A stretch of DNA of 64,000 nt, taken from contig NZ_LMEC01000011.1 of assembly GCF_001425265.1 (NCBI RefSeq), positions 1,039,692-1,103,691 on the forward strand, written 5' to 3'. This DNA comes from Massilia sp. Root418. GTDB lineage: Bacteria; Pseudomonadota; Gammaproteobacteria; Burkholderiales; Burkholderiaceae_D. Of this stretch, positions 1 through 10,589 are shown piece after piece. The translations under genes and the position numbers were made by a program. A model generated the notes under the pieces. The model was not told the DNA's origin. It searched no databases and saw only the letters and a program-made list of their open reading frames with translations. How positions within the stretch are numbered: the first letter of the stretch is position 1; the number at the start of each line of letters is the position of its first letter.

Positions 1-1295
<1,295 letters not shown>

Positions 1296-1368
1296 GACCT
1301 CTCCTTCAGTGGGTATCGGCTGTTATTCGTCTGTTGTGAATGTTGCGCGGACTGCGGTGAACGGAAAC

Positions 1369-1857
1369 CTAGCCTTGCACCGCCGGCTTGAGCTGCTCCG
1401 CGTTGCGGCATTCGTTGGCCAGCTGGCGGTTCTGCTTGGAGTCCAGGAGCATGCCCTTGGCGGGGATGCCGATCCAGATCAGGCCGTACAGCTTGTTCTC
1501 GAAGCGCAGCGCGCCGGTGGTGGTGCCCACGCGCTTCAGGCGGTGCAGGCGTTTTTTCCAGCGCAGGGCGATGAAGCTCTCGTCGCCGGCGTTCTGGTAG
1601 ATGGTGATCTTGTTGCCCAGCTCGCAGTCGAAATCGACCACGGTGGAGCCTTCCACGCCCGGTTCGGCGGCTTCTTCCGCGTCTTCCGGGGACACCGGCG
1701 GCGCTGCGCCGGTGTCGGACGGCTTGGCGGCCTTTTTGGCCCCCTTGACGGCCTTCTTGGCAACCGTGTTGACTTCGGCCTGTGCGGCAGGCGCCAGGCA
1801 CAGGGTGAGCGAGCCGAGCGCGAGGCTGCAGGCCAGGAACAGTTTGGAGATGGACAT
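1369..1857 (-). CDS. secreted MliC-like protein (possible C-type lysozyme inhibitor)
   Basis: This 162-residue protein has a clear N-terminal signal peptide ending near APAAQA. A lysine/alanine/proline-rich linker follows, to about residue 65. The C-terminal domain begins FDCELGNKI and ends with a conserved cysteine in LANEC. The spacing of the two cysteines, the GDES and GALRFE segments and the WIGIPAKGMLLDSK stretch resemble the MliC/PliC fold of periplasmic lysozyme inhibitors. That is a family-level inference, not a certain match. Its ATG overlaps the stop of the upstream CitE-like gene (TAATG), so it is translationally coupled. Its position between a carbon-metabolism enzyme and aconitase is functionally unexplained. 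Confidence 0.6.
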   Translation of the reverse strand: MSISKLFLACSLALGSLTLCLAPAAQAEVNTVAKKAVKGAKKAAKPSDTGAAPPVSPEDAEEAAEPGVEGSTVVDFDCELGNKITIYQNAGDESFIALRWKKRLHRLKRVGTTTGALRFENKLYGLIWIGIPAKGMLLDSKQNRQLANECRNAEQLKPAVQG

Positions 1858-2867
1858 TACTTGGCTTCCGATACGGGTTCGACAGGGTTGAGCAGGGCGG
1901 CGGCCGCCTCCGGCAGCGCCAGGCCCGCCAGGCGCGCGCGTTGCAGCACGGTCCAATAGTAGCGGTAGCTGGCGCGGTCGTGCAGGCGGCCGTTCTGGGA
2001 AATCGGCCCCCACTGCACGCGCTCGGCGTCCTGCAGGATGTGGGTGGCCTCGTTGACTTCGGACAGGCGCGGCGTGAAGGCCTTGATCACCGGCTTGATC
2101 TGGTTCGGGTGGATGCTCCACATGCGCGTGTAGCCGAACTCGGCGGCCGCACGCTGGGCGTCGTTGGCCACCACGGCCGGGTCCTTGATCTCGGTGGTCA
2201 CGTTGTGCGAGGGCACCTTGCCGTGCGCATGGCAGGCGGCGGCGATCTCCAGCTTGGCGCGCACCACCAGCGGATGGGTGAACTGGCCCGGGGTGCGCAT
2301 GGCGTTGCCCGGCACCGCGCCGTAGTGGGCGGACACGAAGTCCATGATGCCGAACGACAGGCACTCGACCTGGGGCAGGGCGGCAATGGCGTACACGTCG
2401 TGCAGCGCGCCGTGGGTTTCAATCAGCACGTGCACCGGCAGCGGCGACGAGCCGGCCCGGCCGGACTTGGCCGCGTACGCGTTGATGACGTCGATGGCGC
2501 GCATGACTTGCTGCACGCTGTCCGGCTTGGGCAGCACCACGTAGGCCAGCTTGTGGCCGGCGCTGCCGCAGATGATTTCCACGTCGCGCTCGAAGTGCGG
2601 GCTGTGCAGGTCGTGCACGCGCGCGCCGATGCGGCCGAATTTGTTCTCTGCGCTCAGCAGCAGTTCGGCCACCAGGCGCGCGTGCGCTTCCTCGTTGCCG
2701 GCGGAGGCGCCGTCTTCGCAGTCGAACGTGATGTCGAACAGGGGGCCAAGTTCTTGTTGCAAGGCAATCGATTTGCGCATCAGCTTTTCGGAGCCGGCGT
2801 AGTGGTCGCAGGCCGGCAAAAGCAGCGGCTGGCGTGTGCCCTGGAATAAAACCTCGGATGGATGCAT
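1857..2867 (-). CDS. HpcH/HpaI aldolase – citrate lyase beta-subunit-like protein (CitE family)
   Basis: A CitE-like TIM-barrel lyase, probably acting on malyl-, citramalyl- or a related acyl-CoA. The conserved start is MHPSEVLFQGT, followed by LLLPACDHYAGS, the acidic metal-binding segment FDCEDGASAGNEEAH and HVLIETHGALHDV. No citrate lyase alpha, gamma or ligase genes are nearby, so it is a stand-alone CitE-like enzyme rather than part of citrate lyase. A GTG at 2987, 17 bases after the mdh stop and preceded by AGGCGA, would add 40 Ser/Ala/Pro-rich residues. The start chosen here is where family similarity begins, but the longer form has the better ribosome site. The stop overlaps the next gene's ATG. 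Confidence 0.85.
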   Translation of the reverse strand: MHPSEVLFQGTRQPLLLPACDHYAGSEKLMRKSIALQQELGPLFDITFDCEDGASAGNEEAHARLVAELLLSAENKFGRIGARVHDLHSPHFERDVEIICGSAGHKLAYVVLPKPDSVQQVMRAIDVINAYAAKSGRAGSSPLPVHVLIETHGALHDVYAIAALPQVECLSFGIMDFVSAHYGAVPGNAMRTPGQFTHPLVVRAKLEIAAACHAHGKVPSHNVTTEIKDPAVVANDAQRAAAEFGYTRMWSIHPNQIKPVIKAFTPRLSEVNEATHILQDAERVQWGPISQNGRLHDRASYRYYWTVLQRARLAGLALPEAAAALLNPVEPVSEAK

Positions 2868-3004
2868 GCGGGAAGGGGAAGAGGGTGTTGCGGGAGAGGC
2901 GGATGCTGCGGCGGGCGCAGACGGGAGCGCCGCACTGCTCTCGGCAGTGCGGCGGGTGCGGCGTATGGTCGGCTTGACCGGTTCCACAGTCGCCTGGGGA
3001 CTGG

Positions 3005-3994
3005 TTACGGCAGCAGGTGCTTCACGCCTTCACGCTCTTCGGTCAGTTCCTTCAGCGTGATGTTGATGCGCTCTTGCGAGAAAGCGTCGATTTCCAGGCC
3101 CTGGACGATTTTGTATTCGCCGTTGTCGGTGGTGACCGGGAAGCCGAACATGGTGCCTTCAGGGATGCCGTAGGAGCCGTCCGATGGGATGCCCATGGTG
3201 GTCCACTTGCCGTTGGTGCCCAGTACCCAGTCGCGTACGTGGTCGATGGCCGCGTTCGCTGCCGAGGCTGCCGAGGACAGGCCGCGCGCTTCGATGATGG
3301 CCGCGCCGCGCTTGCCCACGGTTGGCAGGAAGGTGTTGGCGTTCCATTCCTGGTCGTTGATCAGGTCCTTGACGGACTTGCCGTCCACGGTGGCGAAGCG
3401 GTAGTCGGCGTACATGGTTGGCGAGTGGTTGCCCCATACGCACAGCTTCTCGATGTCTTTGACCTGGGTGCCGGTCTTGGCAGCCACTTGCGACAGCGCG
3501 CGGTTGTGGTCCAGGCGCAGCATGGCGGTGAAGTTCTTGGCCGGCAGCGACGGCGCCGATTTCATGGCGATGTAGGCGTTGGTGTTGGCAGGGTTGCCCA
3601 CCACCAGCACTTTTACGTTGCGCGAAGCGACCGCGTCCAGTGCCTTGCCCTGCACGGTGAAGATCTGGGCATTGGCTTCCAGCAGGTCCTTGCGTTCCAT
3701 GCCTGGGCCGCGTGGACGGGCGCCCACCAGCAGGGCCACGTCGGCGTCCTTGAAGGCGGTCATCGGGTCCGAATGGGCGGTCATGCCAGCCAGCAGCGGG
3801 AAGGCGCAATCGTCGATTTCCATCATGACGCCCTTGAGCGCCTTTTGCGCTTTTTCGTCAGCGATTTCAAGCAGTTGCAGGATGACCGGCTGGTCTTTGC
3901 CCAGCATGTCGCCGTTGGCGATGCGGAACAGCAGGGAATAGCCGATCTGGCCGGCGGCGCCGGTTACGGCAACACGCATTGGGGTTTTAGCCAT
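3005..3994 (-). CDS. mdh: malate dehydrogenase (NAD+)
   Basis: Oxidises malate to oxaloacetate with NAD+ in the TCA cycle. The 329-residue length is normal for the family. It shows the N-terminal nucleotide loop [17 protein letters not shown], the mobile substrate-binding segment [38 protein letters not shown] and the catalytic histidine in [13 protein letters not shown]. The start [10 protein letters not shown] follows a good GGAGA ribosome site; an upstream in-frame codon would add 25 residues without similarity. It is first in the leftward operon with the CitE-like, MliC-like and aconitase genes. A consensus-like promoter lies about 170 bases upstream. Confidence 0.97.
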   Translation of the reverse strand: MAKTPMRVAVTGAAGQIGYSLLFRIANGDMLGKDQPVILQLLEIADEKAQKALKGVMMEIDDCAFPLLAGMTAHSDPMTAFKDADVALLVGARPRGPGMERKDLLEANAQIFTVQGKALDAVASRNVKVLVVGNPANTNAYIAMKSAPSLPAKNFTAMLRLDHNRALSQVAAKTGTQVKDIEKLCVWGNHSPTMYADYRFATVDGKSVKDLINDQEWNANTFLPTVGKRGAAIIEARGLSSAASAANAAIDHVRDWVLGTNGKWTTMGIPSDGSYGIPEGTMFGFPVTTDNGEYKIVQGLEIDAFSQERINITLKELTEEREGVKHLLP

Positions 3995-4171
3995 GATGAA
4001 TCTCCAAAGTGGAATAGAAAACGGTCTTGAAGCTGGGCCTACGCTTGCGGAAAACTGTAATGATACCAAAACCGGAAAGGTTTATTGATTGCCTTTGACC
4101 GGCGCAACGACTATGCTCTTCTTGTTCCGCTGCGCGCAGCGCGCGGGCGGACAAAGAGGGCACAGCCGCCG

Positions 4172-4200
4172 AGTGTAGGCGGGTCTTCTGCTTCTGTCAA
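4172..4200 (-). promoter_or_regulatory. candidate sigma-70 promoter of the mdh operon
   Basis: Read leftward, TTGACA is followed after exactly 17 bases by TACACT, close to the housekeeping consensus. It would give an mdh leader of about 170 bases. It lies 12 bases from the GTCTTATATAAGAC palindrome, which would sit just upstream of the -35 box. Confidence 0.6.
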
Positions 4201-4211
4201 TCATATCTTAT

Positions 4212-4225
4212 GTCTTATATAAGAC
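4212..4225. promoter_or_regulatory. perfect 14-bp palindrome, candidate GntR operator
   Basis: GTCTTATATAAGAC reads identically on both strands and lies in the AT-rich gap between mdh and the divergent gntR gene. Flanking CTTAT (4207–4211) and ATAAG (4228–4232) add further half-site-like copies. The location suits autoregulation of gntR and control of mdh. Binding is inferred from position and symmetry only. Confidence 0.55.
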
Positions 4226-4283
4226 AGATAAGTTATCGTGTTTTGCTGGACGTCACCGGCCTTTTGTGGTGAAATCCGGGTCT

Positions 4284-5117
4284 ATGAATTCCGCCCCGTC
4301 CCATCTGACCAACCCAGGCGCCGCCGCGAGCGGCACGGTCAGCCCGACGGCGCCTTCCGCCGGCCCGGCCAGCGCCGCCGGCGCAGCCAATGCCGCACCG
4401 TCGCCCACCTTTTCCCCGCTGTACCAGCAGATCAAGGCCCTGATCACGCAAAGCCTGCAGTCGGGCGAGTGGAAGCCGGGTGAACTGATTCCCAGCGAAG
4501 TGGAACTGGCGGCGCGCTTCAAGGTCAGCCAGGGCACGGTGCGCAAGGCCATCGACGAACTGGCGGCGGAAAACCTGGTGATGCGCAAGCAGGGCAAGGG
4601 CACCTTTGTGTCCACCCACCACGAGGCGCGCGCCCATTTCCGTTTTCTGCGGCTGATGCCCGACGAGGGCGTGCCGCACTATCCCGAATCGAAGTTCATT
4701 GAAGTCAAGCGCACCCGCGCGCCCGCCGACGTGGCGCGCCTGCTGGAGCTCAAGTCCGGCGACGCCGTGGTGTTCATCAAGCGCGTGCAGTCCTTCGACG
4801 GCATGCCCACCATCGTCGAGGAGCTGTGGCTGCCCGGCCTGATCTTCAAGGGGCTGACCGCCGAGCGGCTGGTCGAGTACAAGGGGCCGATGTACGGCCT
4901 GTTCGAATCCGAGTTTGGCACCCGCATGATACGGGCCGCCGAGAAAATCCGTGCCTGCAGCGCCGACGAGGGCGCCGCCGCACTGCTGCAGGTCGCGCAG
5001 GGTACACCCTTGCTGATGGCCGAGCGCGTGTCCTTCACCTACGGCGACAAGCCGGTGGAGCTGCGCCGTGGCCTGTATTCGACCGAACGGCATCATTACC
5101 AGAACGACTTGAATTAA
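4284..5117 (+). CDS. GntR-family transcriptional regulator with UTRA ligand domain (HutC/FarR type)
   Basis: A 277-residue regulator. After a 45-residue Ala/Pro-rich N-terminal tail comes the winged helix: SPLYQQIKALI, then IPSEVELAARFKVSQGTVRK and a KQGKGTFV wing. The C-terminal half matches the UTRA effector-binding domain, ending LRRGLYSTERHHYQNDL. It lies between the divergent mdh operon and the sdh operon, so control of TCA genes is the natural inference. The effector could be a TCA or acyl-CoA metabolite, which the sequence does not reveal. The ATG is preferred over a GTG six codons upstream. A perfect palindrome about 60 bases upstream is a plausible autoregulatory site. Confidence 0.9.
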   Translation: MNSAPSHLTNPGAAASGTVSPTAPSAGPASAAGAANAAPSPTFSPLYQQIKALITQSLQSGEWKPGELIPSEVELAARFKVSQGTVRKAIDELAAENLVMRKQGKGTFVSTHHEARAHFRFLRLMPDEGVPHYPESKFIEVKRTRAPADVARLLELKSGDAVVFIKRVQSFDGMPTIVEELWLPGLIFKGLTAERLVEYKGPMYGLFESEFGTRMIRAAEKIRACSADEGAAALLQVAQGTPLLMAERVSFTYGDKPVELRRGLYSTERHHYQNDLN

Positions 5118-5197
5118 GCACTGACCAGATAAGGGAGACGCGCTGCCCGGACGCCGGCCGGGCGATGTTGCGCTAACAACACGCTACCTTGCATATT

Positions 5198-5227
5198 TTG
5201 CAAAGGCTGGCTACGACAAAACATAAT
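5198..5227 (+). promoter_or_regulatory. candidate sigma-70 promoter of the sdh operon
   Basis: TTGCAA and CATAAT are separated by 18 bases, about 100 bases before the sdhC start. The predicted transcription start falls at the edge of the inverted repeat immediately downstream. Only pattern matching supports it. Confidence 0.45.
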
Positions 5228-5234
5228 TTTGGTT

Positions 5235-5252
5235 ATATGTAACAATACATAT
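5235..5252. promoter_or_regulatory. inverted repeat ATATGTA-N4-TACATAT in the sdhC leader
   Basis: Two perfect 7-base arms flank ACAA. The repeat begins 8 bases after a candidate -10 box, where a bound repressor would block initiation. It differs from the GTCTTATATAAGAC palindrome upstream of gntR, so a second regulator may be involved. Confidence 0.4.
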
Positions 5253-5324
5253 TGGTCTGGACTGCGAAAATCGGCGAAAATCGCAGTCTCACAAATTTAG
5301 CATTACGTATAGGGAGGTCTCGTC

Positions 5325-5747
5325 ATGTCAGAAGCCGTAAGAGAAGCACCAAAAAAAGAACGGCCGCAATTTCGCAATATCCACGTCACTGAATTGTCCA
5401 ACTACCGCCTGCCGCTGGCTGGCGTAGTGTCCATCCTGCACCGCATCTCCGGTTTCCTGATGTTCGCGCTGTTGCCAGTGGTGCTATACCTGCTGGAGAA
5501 GAGCCTCTTATCTGAGATCTCTTTCGAGCATTTCAAGGGCATCGCCGCCCATCCCGTGACCAAACTGATCATCCTGGCCCTGTGCTGGGGCTACTTCCAG
5601 CATTTCTGCGCCGGCGTACGCCACCTGATCATGGACACCCACGTAGGTCTGGACAAAGACTCGGCGCGCAAATCGGCCGCCACGGTACTGGTGATCAGCC
5701 TGGTTCTGACCGCCCTGGTGGCACTGAAACTGTTTGGAGTATTCTGA
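5325..5747 (+). CDS. sdhC: succinate dehydrogenase cytochrome b556 subunit
   Basis: Membrane anchor of complex II, which binds haem b and ubiquinone together with SdhD. The 140-residue protein has the family start RPQFRNIHVTEL, the SILHRISGFLMF segment of helix 1 and three predicted membrane helices. The axial haem histidine is expected in the QHFCAGVRHLIMD segment. AGGGAGG precedes the ATG at ideal distance. It leads the operon sdhC-D-A-B-E and is one base from sdhD. Confidence 0.96.
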   Translation: MSEAVREAPKKERPQFRNIHVTELSNYRLPLAGVVSILHRISGFLMFALLPVVLYLLEKSLLSEISFEHFKGIAAHPVTKLIILALCWGYFQHFCAGVRHLIMDTHVGLDKDSARKSAATVLVISLVLTALVALKLFGVF

Positions 5748-5748
5748 C

Positions 5749-6114
5749 ATGGCAAACAATAACATCGGCCCTAAGCGCCTGGTCGTCGGCGCCGGCTATG
5801 GCGTGCGCGACTGGCTGGCCCAGCGCGTGACCGCAGTCCTGATGGTGATCTACACCGCCGTGCTGCTGATCTGCTTCCTCACCGGCAGCAACTTCAGCTA
5901 TGAAGGCTGGGCTGGCCTGTTCGCCCAGCAGTGGTTCAAGCTGTTCAGCGCCGTAACCCTGTTCGGCCTGTTCTACCACGCCTGGGTAGGCATGCGCGAC
6001 ATCTGGATGGACTACGTGAAAGCCGTGGGCCTCCGTCTGACGCTGCAAATCATCACCATCGGCTGGCTGGTTGGCTGCGCCGTGTGGTCGGTACAAATAC
6101 TCTGGAGTGTGTAA
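5749..6114 (+). CDS. sdhD: succinate dehydrogenase hydrophobic membrane anchor subunit
   Basis: Second membrane anchor of complex II, 121 residues with three predicted membrane helices. The start [14 protein letters not shown] leads into [16 protein letters not shown], typical of Sdh[18 protein letters not shown] carries the conserved histidine and the quinone-site aspartate/tyrosine region. GGAG lies at the end of sdhC and the ATG follows the sdhC stop by one base, indicating coupled translation. Confidence 0.95.
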   Translation: MANNNIGPKRLVVGAGYGVRDWLAQRVTAVLMVIYTAVLLICFLTGSNFSYEGWAGLFAQQWFKLFSAVTLFGLFYHAWVGMRDIWMDYVKAVGLRLTLQIITIGWLVGCAVWSVQILWSV

Positions 6115-6116
6115 TC

Positions 6117-7895
6117 GTGGCAGCAATCAAAACTGCAATCCCTACCCGCCGCTTTGACGCGGTCATCGTCGGCGCCGGCGGTTCCGGCATGCGCGCCTCC
6201 CTGCAACTGGCGGAAGCCGGCCTGAACGTGGCCGTGCTGTCGAAAGTGTTCCCGACCCGCTCGCACACCGTGGCGGCGCAAGGCGGCATCGGCGCCTCGC
6301 TGGGCAATATGGCAGAGGACAACTGGTTCTGGCACATGTTTGACACCGTCAAGGGCGGCGACTACCTGGGCGACCAGGACGCCATCGAGTTCATGTGCCG
6401 TGAAGCACCGAAGGTGGTCTACGAGCTGGAACACTTCGGCATGCCGTTCGACCGCAACCCCGACGGCACCATCTACCAGCGTCCGTTCGGCGGCCACACC
6501 GCCAACTTCGGCGAAAAAGCCGTGCAGCGCGCCTGCGCCGCGGCCGACCGTACCGGTCACGCCCTGCTGCACACGCTGTACCAGCGCAATGTGCGCGCCC
6601 GCACCCACTTCTTCGTGGAGTGGATGGCACTCGACATCATCCGCGACGCCGACGGCGACGTGGTGGGCGTGGTGGCACTGGAAATGGAAACCGGCGAAAC
6701 CATGATCCTGGAAGCGAAGACCACCATCTTCGCCACCGGCGGCGCAGGCCGCATCTTCGCCGCATCGACCAATGCCTTCATCAACACCGGCGACGGCATG
6801 GGCATGGCGGCACGCGCCGGCCTGCCGCTGCAGGACATGGAGTTCTGGCAGTTCCACCCGACCGGCGTGGCCGGCGCGGGCGTGCTGATCACCGAAGGCG
6901 TGCGCGGCGAAGGCGGCATCCTGATCAACTCGGAAGGCGAACGCTTCATGGAGCGCTATGCGCCAACCTTGAAGGACCTGGCGCCGCGCGACTTCGTCTC
7001 GCGCTCGATGGACCAGGAAATCAAGGAAGGCCGCGGCTGCGGTCCGAACAAGGACCACGTGATGCTGGACCTGCGCCACATCGGCGCCGACACCATCGCC
7101 AAGCGCCTGCCATCGATCCTGGAAATCGGCCACAAGTTCGCCAACGTGGACGCCACCAAGGAACCGATCCCGGTCGTTCCAACCATTCACTACCAGATGG
7201 GCGGCATCCCGACCAACATCCACGGCCAGGTGGTCACGCCGAACGGCGACGGCACCCAGAAAGTGGTCAACGGCCTGTACGCCATCGGCGAATGCGCCTG
7301 TGTGTCGGTGCACGGCGCCAACCGCCTGGGCACCAACTCGCTGCTGGACCTGGTGGTATTCGGCCGCGCGGCCGGCAACCATGTTGTCGCATCGAACCTG
7401 AAGCAGAAGGAGAACAAGCCGCTGCCGAAGGACGCTGCCGACTTCGCCATGAACCGCCTGAACAAGCTGGAAACCTCCACCGGCTCGGAAAAAGTGCAGG
7501 GCGTGGCCAACGACATCCGCGCCACCATGCAGAAGTACTGCGGCGTGTTCCGTACCGACGAGCTGCTGACCCAGGGCGCCAAGGAAATCATGGTGCTCGA
7601 CGAGCGCCGCAAGCACGTGTCGTTCAAGGACAAGTCCAAGGTGTTCAACACCGCCCGCGTGGAAGCGCTGGAACTGGACAACCTGATCGAGACGGCCAAA
7701 GCGACCATCACCTCGGCAGTGGCGCGCAAGGAATCGCGCGGCGCCCACGCGCACAGCGATTTCCCGAACCGCGACGACGATAACTGGATGAAGCACACCC
7801 TGTGGTATTCGGAAGGCAACCGCCTGGAATACAAGGCTGTCGTCACCAAGCCGCTGACGGTCGATACCTTCAAGCCGAAACCACGTACTTTCTAA
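6117..7895 (+). CDS. sdhA: succinate dehydrogenase flavoprotein subunit
   Basis: Oxidises succinate to fumarate using covalently bound FAD. The 592-residue protein shows the dinucleotide loop [11 protein letters not shown], the flavin-attachment histidine in [11 protein letters not shown], the active-site FHPTG motif and the catalytic arginine region [11 protein letters not shown]. The start is a GTG two bases after the sdhD stop, with GGAG nine bases upstream. An open frame extends further upstream but only as out-of-frame sdhD sequence. Flavinylation would need SdhE, encoded two genes downstream. Confidence 0.97.
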   Translation: MAAIKTAIPTRRFDAVIVGAGGSGMRASLQLAEAGLNVAVLSKVFPTRSHTVAAQGGIGASLGNMAEDNWFWHMFDTVKGGDYLGDQDAIEFMCREAPKVVYELEHFGMPFDRNPDGTIYQRPFGGHTANFGEKAVQRACAAADRTGHALLHTLYQRNVRARTHFFVEWMALDIIRDADGDVVGVVALEMETGETMILEAKTTIFATGGAGRIFAASTNAFINTGDGMGMAARAGLPLQDMEFWQFHPTGVAGAGVLITEGVRGEGGILINSEGERFMERYAPTLKDLAPRDFVSRSMDQEIKEGRGCGPNKDHVMLDLRHIGADTIAKRLPSILEIGHKFANVDATKEPIPVVPTIHYQMGGIPTNIHGQVVTPNGDGTQKVVNGLYAIGECACVSVHGANRLGTNSLLDLVVFGRAAGNHVVASNLKQKENKPLPKDAADFAMNRLNKLETSTGSEKVQGVANDIRATMQKYCGVFRTDELLTQGAKEIMVLDERRKHVSFKDKSKVFNTARVEALELDNLIETAKATITSAVARKESRGAHAHSDFPNRDDDNWMKHTLWYSEGNRLEYKAVVTKPLTVDTFKPKPRTF

Positions 7896-7911
7896 GCTAG
7901 GGCTCATTACC

Positions 7912-8622
7912 ATGCCACGCACTCTCAAATTCAAGATTTACCGCTACGATCCGGACCAGGATGCCAAGCCGTACATGCAGGACCTGACGGTTGAACTGAA
8001 AGACACCGACAAGATGCTGCTGGACGCGCTGCAGCGCATCAAGTCCGACGTGGACGATTCGCTGGCCCTGCGCCGCTCCTGCCGCGAAGGCGTGTGCGGT
8101 TCGGACGCCATGAACATCAACGGCAAGAACGGCCTGGCCTGCACCACCAACCTGAACGAGCTGACCGAGCCTATCGTGCTGCGTCCGCTGGCGGGCCTGC
8201 CGGTGATCCGCGACCTGATCGTCGACATGACCCAGTTCTTCAAGCAGTACGATTCGATCAAGCCTTTCCTGATCAACGATTCGATCCCGCCTGAAAAAGA
8301 ACGCCTGCAGTCGCCTGCCGAGCGCGAGGAGCTGGACGGCCTGTACGAGTGCATCCTGTGCGCGTGCTGCTCGACCTCGTGCCCGTCGTTCTGGTGGAAT
8401 CCGGACAAGTTCGTCGGTCCTGCCGGCCTGCTGCAAGCCTACCGCTTCATCGCCGATTCGCGCGACGAAGCCACCGGCGCGCGCCTGGACAACCTGGAAG
8501 ACCCGTACCGCCTGTTCCGCTGCCACTCGATCATGAACTGCGTCGACGTCTGCCCGAAAGGCCTGAACCCGAACAAGGCCATCGGCAAGATCAAAGAACT
8601 GATGGTTCGCCGCGCGATCTGA
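7912..8622 (+). CDS. sdhB: succinate dehydrogenase iron–sulfur subunit
   Basis: Carries electrons from FAD to ubiquinone through three iron–sulfur clusters. The 236-residue protein has the [2Fe-2S] motif in SCREGVCGSDAMNINGKNG, the [4Fe-4S] motif CILCACCSTSCP and the [3Fe-4S] ligands in CHSIMNCVDVCPKGLNP. The stop is nine bases before the sdhE start. All ligand cysteines are present. Confidence 0.97.
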   Translation: MPRTLKFKIYRYDPDQDAKPYMQDLTVELKDTDKMLLDALQRIKSDVDDSLALRRSCREGVCGSDAMNINGKNGLACTTNLNELTEPIVLRPLAGLPVIRDLIVDMTQFFKQYDSIKPFLINDSIPPEKERLQSPAEREELDGLYECILCACCSTSCPSFWWNPDKFVGPAGLLQAYRFIADSRDEATGARLDNLEDPYRLFRCHSIMNCVDVCPKGLNPNKAIGKIKELMVRRAI

Positions 8623-8631
8623 TTGTTCGAT

Positions 8632-8913
8632 ATGAGCGAAATGGAAAAGCCTGCGCATCAGGCGGACCCGGCGAACCGCGCGCGCCTGCGCTGGCGCGCA
8701 CGCCGGGGTTTGCTGGAAAACGATATCATCCTGACTCGTTTCCTCGATGCGCATGAAACCGAATTGACCGACGAGGAAGTGGACGCATTCACGCGGCTCC
8801 TCGACTTGTCGGACAATGCGCTGATGGATCTGGTGCTGGCTCGCGCAGAGCCGCAGGGCGAGGTCGATCTGCCGCACGTGCGCGCACTGCTGCAACGTCT
8901 GCGTCTCGCCTGA
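8632..8913 (+). CDS. sdhE: FAD assembly factor SdhE
   Basis: Small soluble protein that promotes covalent attachment of FAD to SdhA. The 93-residue length and the motif [11 protein letters not shown] (the RGxxE signature) identify it, as does [12 protein letters not shown] further on. A TTG nine bases upstream is possible, but the ATG fits the family start better. It sits directly after sdhB, as in many betaproteobacteria. Confidence 0.93.
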   Translation: MSEMEKPAHQADPANRARLRWRARRGLLENDIILTRFLDAHETELTDEEVDAFTRLLDLSDNALMDLVLARAEPQGEVDLPHVRALLQRLRLA

Positions 8914-8922
8914 TCTGCGCAA

Positions 8923-8955
8923 GGGCGGCCCATTTTGCGCTGGGCCGGGCCGCCC
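8923..8955 (+). other. sdhE–gltA intergenic hairpin
   Basis: GGGCGGCCC and GGGCCGCCC form a perfect 9-bp stem with a 15-base loop. A T-rich stretch lies some 10 to 35 bases beyond, too far for a classic terminator. A partial terminator or an mRNA-processing or stability element is plausible, letting gltA be expressed at a different level from sdh. Confidence 0.4.
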
Positions 8956-9019
8956 GCGCCGCCGGAAAAGTTTTAGAAGTTTTTTTAATAAGCCGCATCT
9001 CTCCAAGAAGGAAGAGTCC

Positions 9020-10321
9020 ATGAACATCTCTGACAACAAAGCTACACTGTCGTTCTCTGACGGCAGCCCATCGGTCGAGTTCCCTATCTACAAGGGCACG
9101 GTCGGCCCGGACGTCATCGACATCCGCAAACTGTACGCCGGCACCGGCAAGTTCACCTACGACCCGGGCTTCATGTCCACCGCAGCGTGCAACTCGTCGA
9201 TCACCTACATCGACGGCGACAAAGGCGAGCTGCAATACCGCGGCTACCCGATCGAGCAGTTGGCCGTCAACGCCGACTTCATGGAATCGTGCTACCTGCT
9301 GCTGAACGGCGAACTGCCCAATGCCGCTGAAAAAGCCAAGTTCGTCGACACCGTGACCAAGCACACCATGGTGCACGAGCAGATGCAATTCTTCTTCCGC
9401 GGCTTCCGCCGCGACGCGCACCCGATGTCGGTCCTGGTCGGCACCGTCGGCGCGCTGGCCTCGTTCTACCACGACTCGCTGGACATCAACGATGCCAAGC
9501 ACCGTGAAGTATCGGCCATCCGCCTGATCGCCAAGATGCCGACCCTGGTCGCCATGGCCTACAAATACTCGATCGGCCAGCCTTTCGTGTACCCGCGCAA
9601 CGACCTGTCGTACAGCGCCAACTTCATGCGCATGATGTTCGGCAACCCGTGCGAAGAATACAAGGTCAACGACGTGCTGGTGCGCGCGCTGGACCGCATC
9701 CTGATCCTGCACGCGGACCACGAGCAGAACGCATCGACCTCGACCGTCCGCCTGGCCGGTTCGTCGGGCGCCAACCCGTTCGCCTGTATCGCTGCCGGTA
9801 TCGCCTGCCTGTGGGGCCCTGCCCACGGCGGCGCCAACGAAGCGGCACTGACCATGCTGAAGGAAATCGGCTCGGTCGAGAACATCCCTGCCTTCATCGC
9901 GCAAGTGAAAGACAAGAACTCCGGCGTCAAGCTGATGGGCTTCGGTCACCGCGTGTACAAGAACTTCGACCCGCGCGCCAAGCTGATGCGCGAAACCTGC
10001 CACGAAGTGCTGGAAGAGCTGGGCCTGCAGGACGACCCGCTGTTCAAGCTGGCCATGGAACTGGAAAAGATTGCACTGAACGACGAATACTTCGTCTCGC
10101 GCAAGCTGTACCCGAACGTGGACTTCTACTCGGGCATCGTGCAGTCCGCGCTGGGCATTCCGGTGTCGCTGTTCACCGGTATCTTCGCCATGGCCCGCAC
10201 CATCGGCTGGATCGCCCAGTGGAACGAAATGATTGCCGATCCGGAACAGAAGATCGGCCGTCCGCGCCAGCTGTTCGTGGGCGCCACCACCCGCGACGTG
10301 CCGCCGCTGGACAAGCGTTAA
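9020..10321 (+). CDS. gltA: citrate synthase
   Basis: Condenses oxaloacetate and acetyl-CoA at entry to the TCA cycle. The 433 residues match the hexameric, NADH-regulated bacterial type. The N-terminal beta domain is followed by the active-site histidine region [47 protein letters not shown] and the catalytic aspartate in [16 protein letters not shown] precedes the ATG. It ends 15 bases before a strong bidirectional terminator. Confidence 0.97.
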   Translation: MNISDNKATLSFSDGSPSVEFPIYKGTVGPDVIDIRKLYAGTGKFTYDPGFMSTAACNSSITYIDGDKGELQYRGYPIEQLAVNADFMESCYLLLNGELPNAAEKAKFVDTVTKHTMVHEQMQFFFRGFRRDAHPMSVLVGTVGALASFYHDSLDINDAKHREVSAIRLIAKMPTLVAMAYKYSIGQPFVYPRNDLSYSANFMRMMFGNPCEEYKVNDVLVRALDRILILHADHEQNASTSTVRLAGSSGANPFACIAAGIACLWGPAHGGANEAALTMLKEIGSVENIPAFIAQVKDKNSGVKLMGFGHRVYKNFDPRAKLMRETCHEVLEELGLQDDPLFKLAMELEKIALNDEYFVSRKLYPNVDFYSGIVQSALGIPVSLFTGIFAMARTIGWIAQWNEMIADPEQKIGRPRQLFVGATTRDVPPLDKR

Positions 10322-10336
10322 TCGCCGTCCCCGGCA

Positions 10337-10376
10337 GCACAAAAAAAAGCGAGCTTCGGCTCGCTTTTTTTTGTGC
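10337..10376. terminator. bidirectional rho-independent terminator after gltA
   Basis: GCGAGC-TTCG-GCTCGC is flanked by eight A on the left and eight T on the right. The arms extend to an 18-base perfect inverted repeat with a stable TTCG tetraloop. It ends the sdh–gltA transcript and marks the left edge of the accessory region. Confidence 0.95.
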
Positions 10377-10589
10377 CGCCGCTTGCGCGCCGGGCGGCGG
10401 GCGCGCGGTTTGTGTCCGATGGGCCGTTTAAATATACGATTGCCCGGCAAGAAGCGCCACGCGTGCTACACTGAATCTCCAACCTGAGGCCCCAGCAACC
10501 GCTGGCCTGATATCCCGTCCTGTCCTTCTCGTTCGCGCACCGATGTGCCGCGCTGGCGTGCCGCTGTTCATTCAACCAGGTATCCGACC

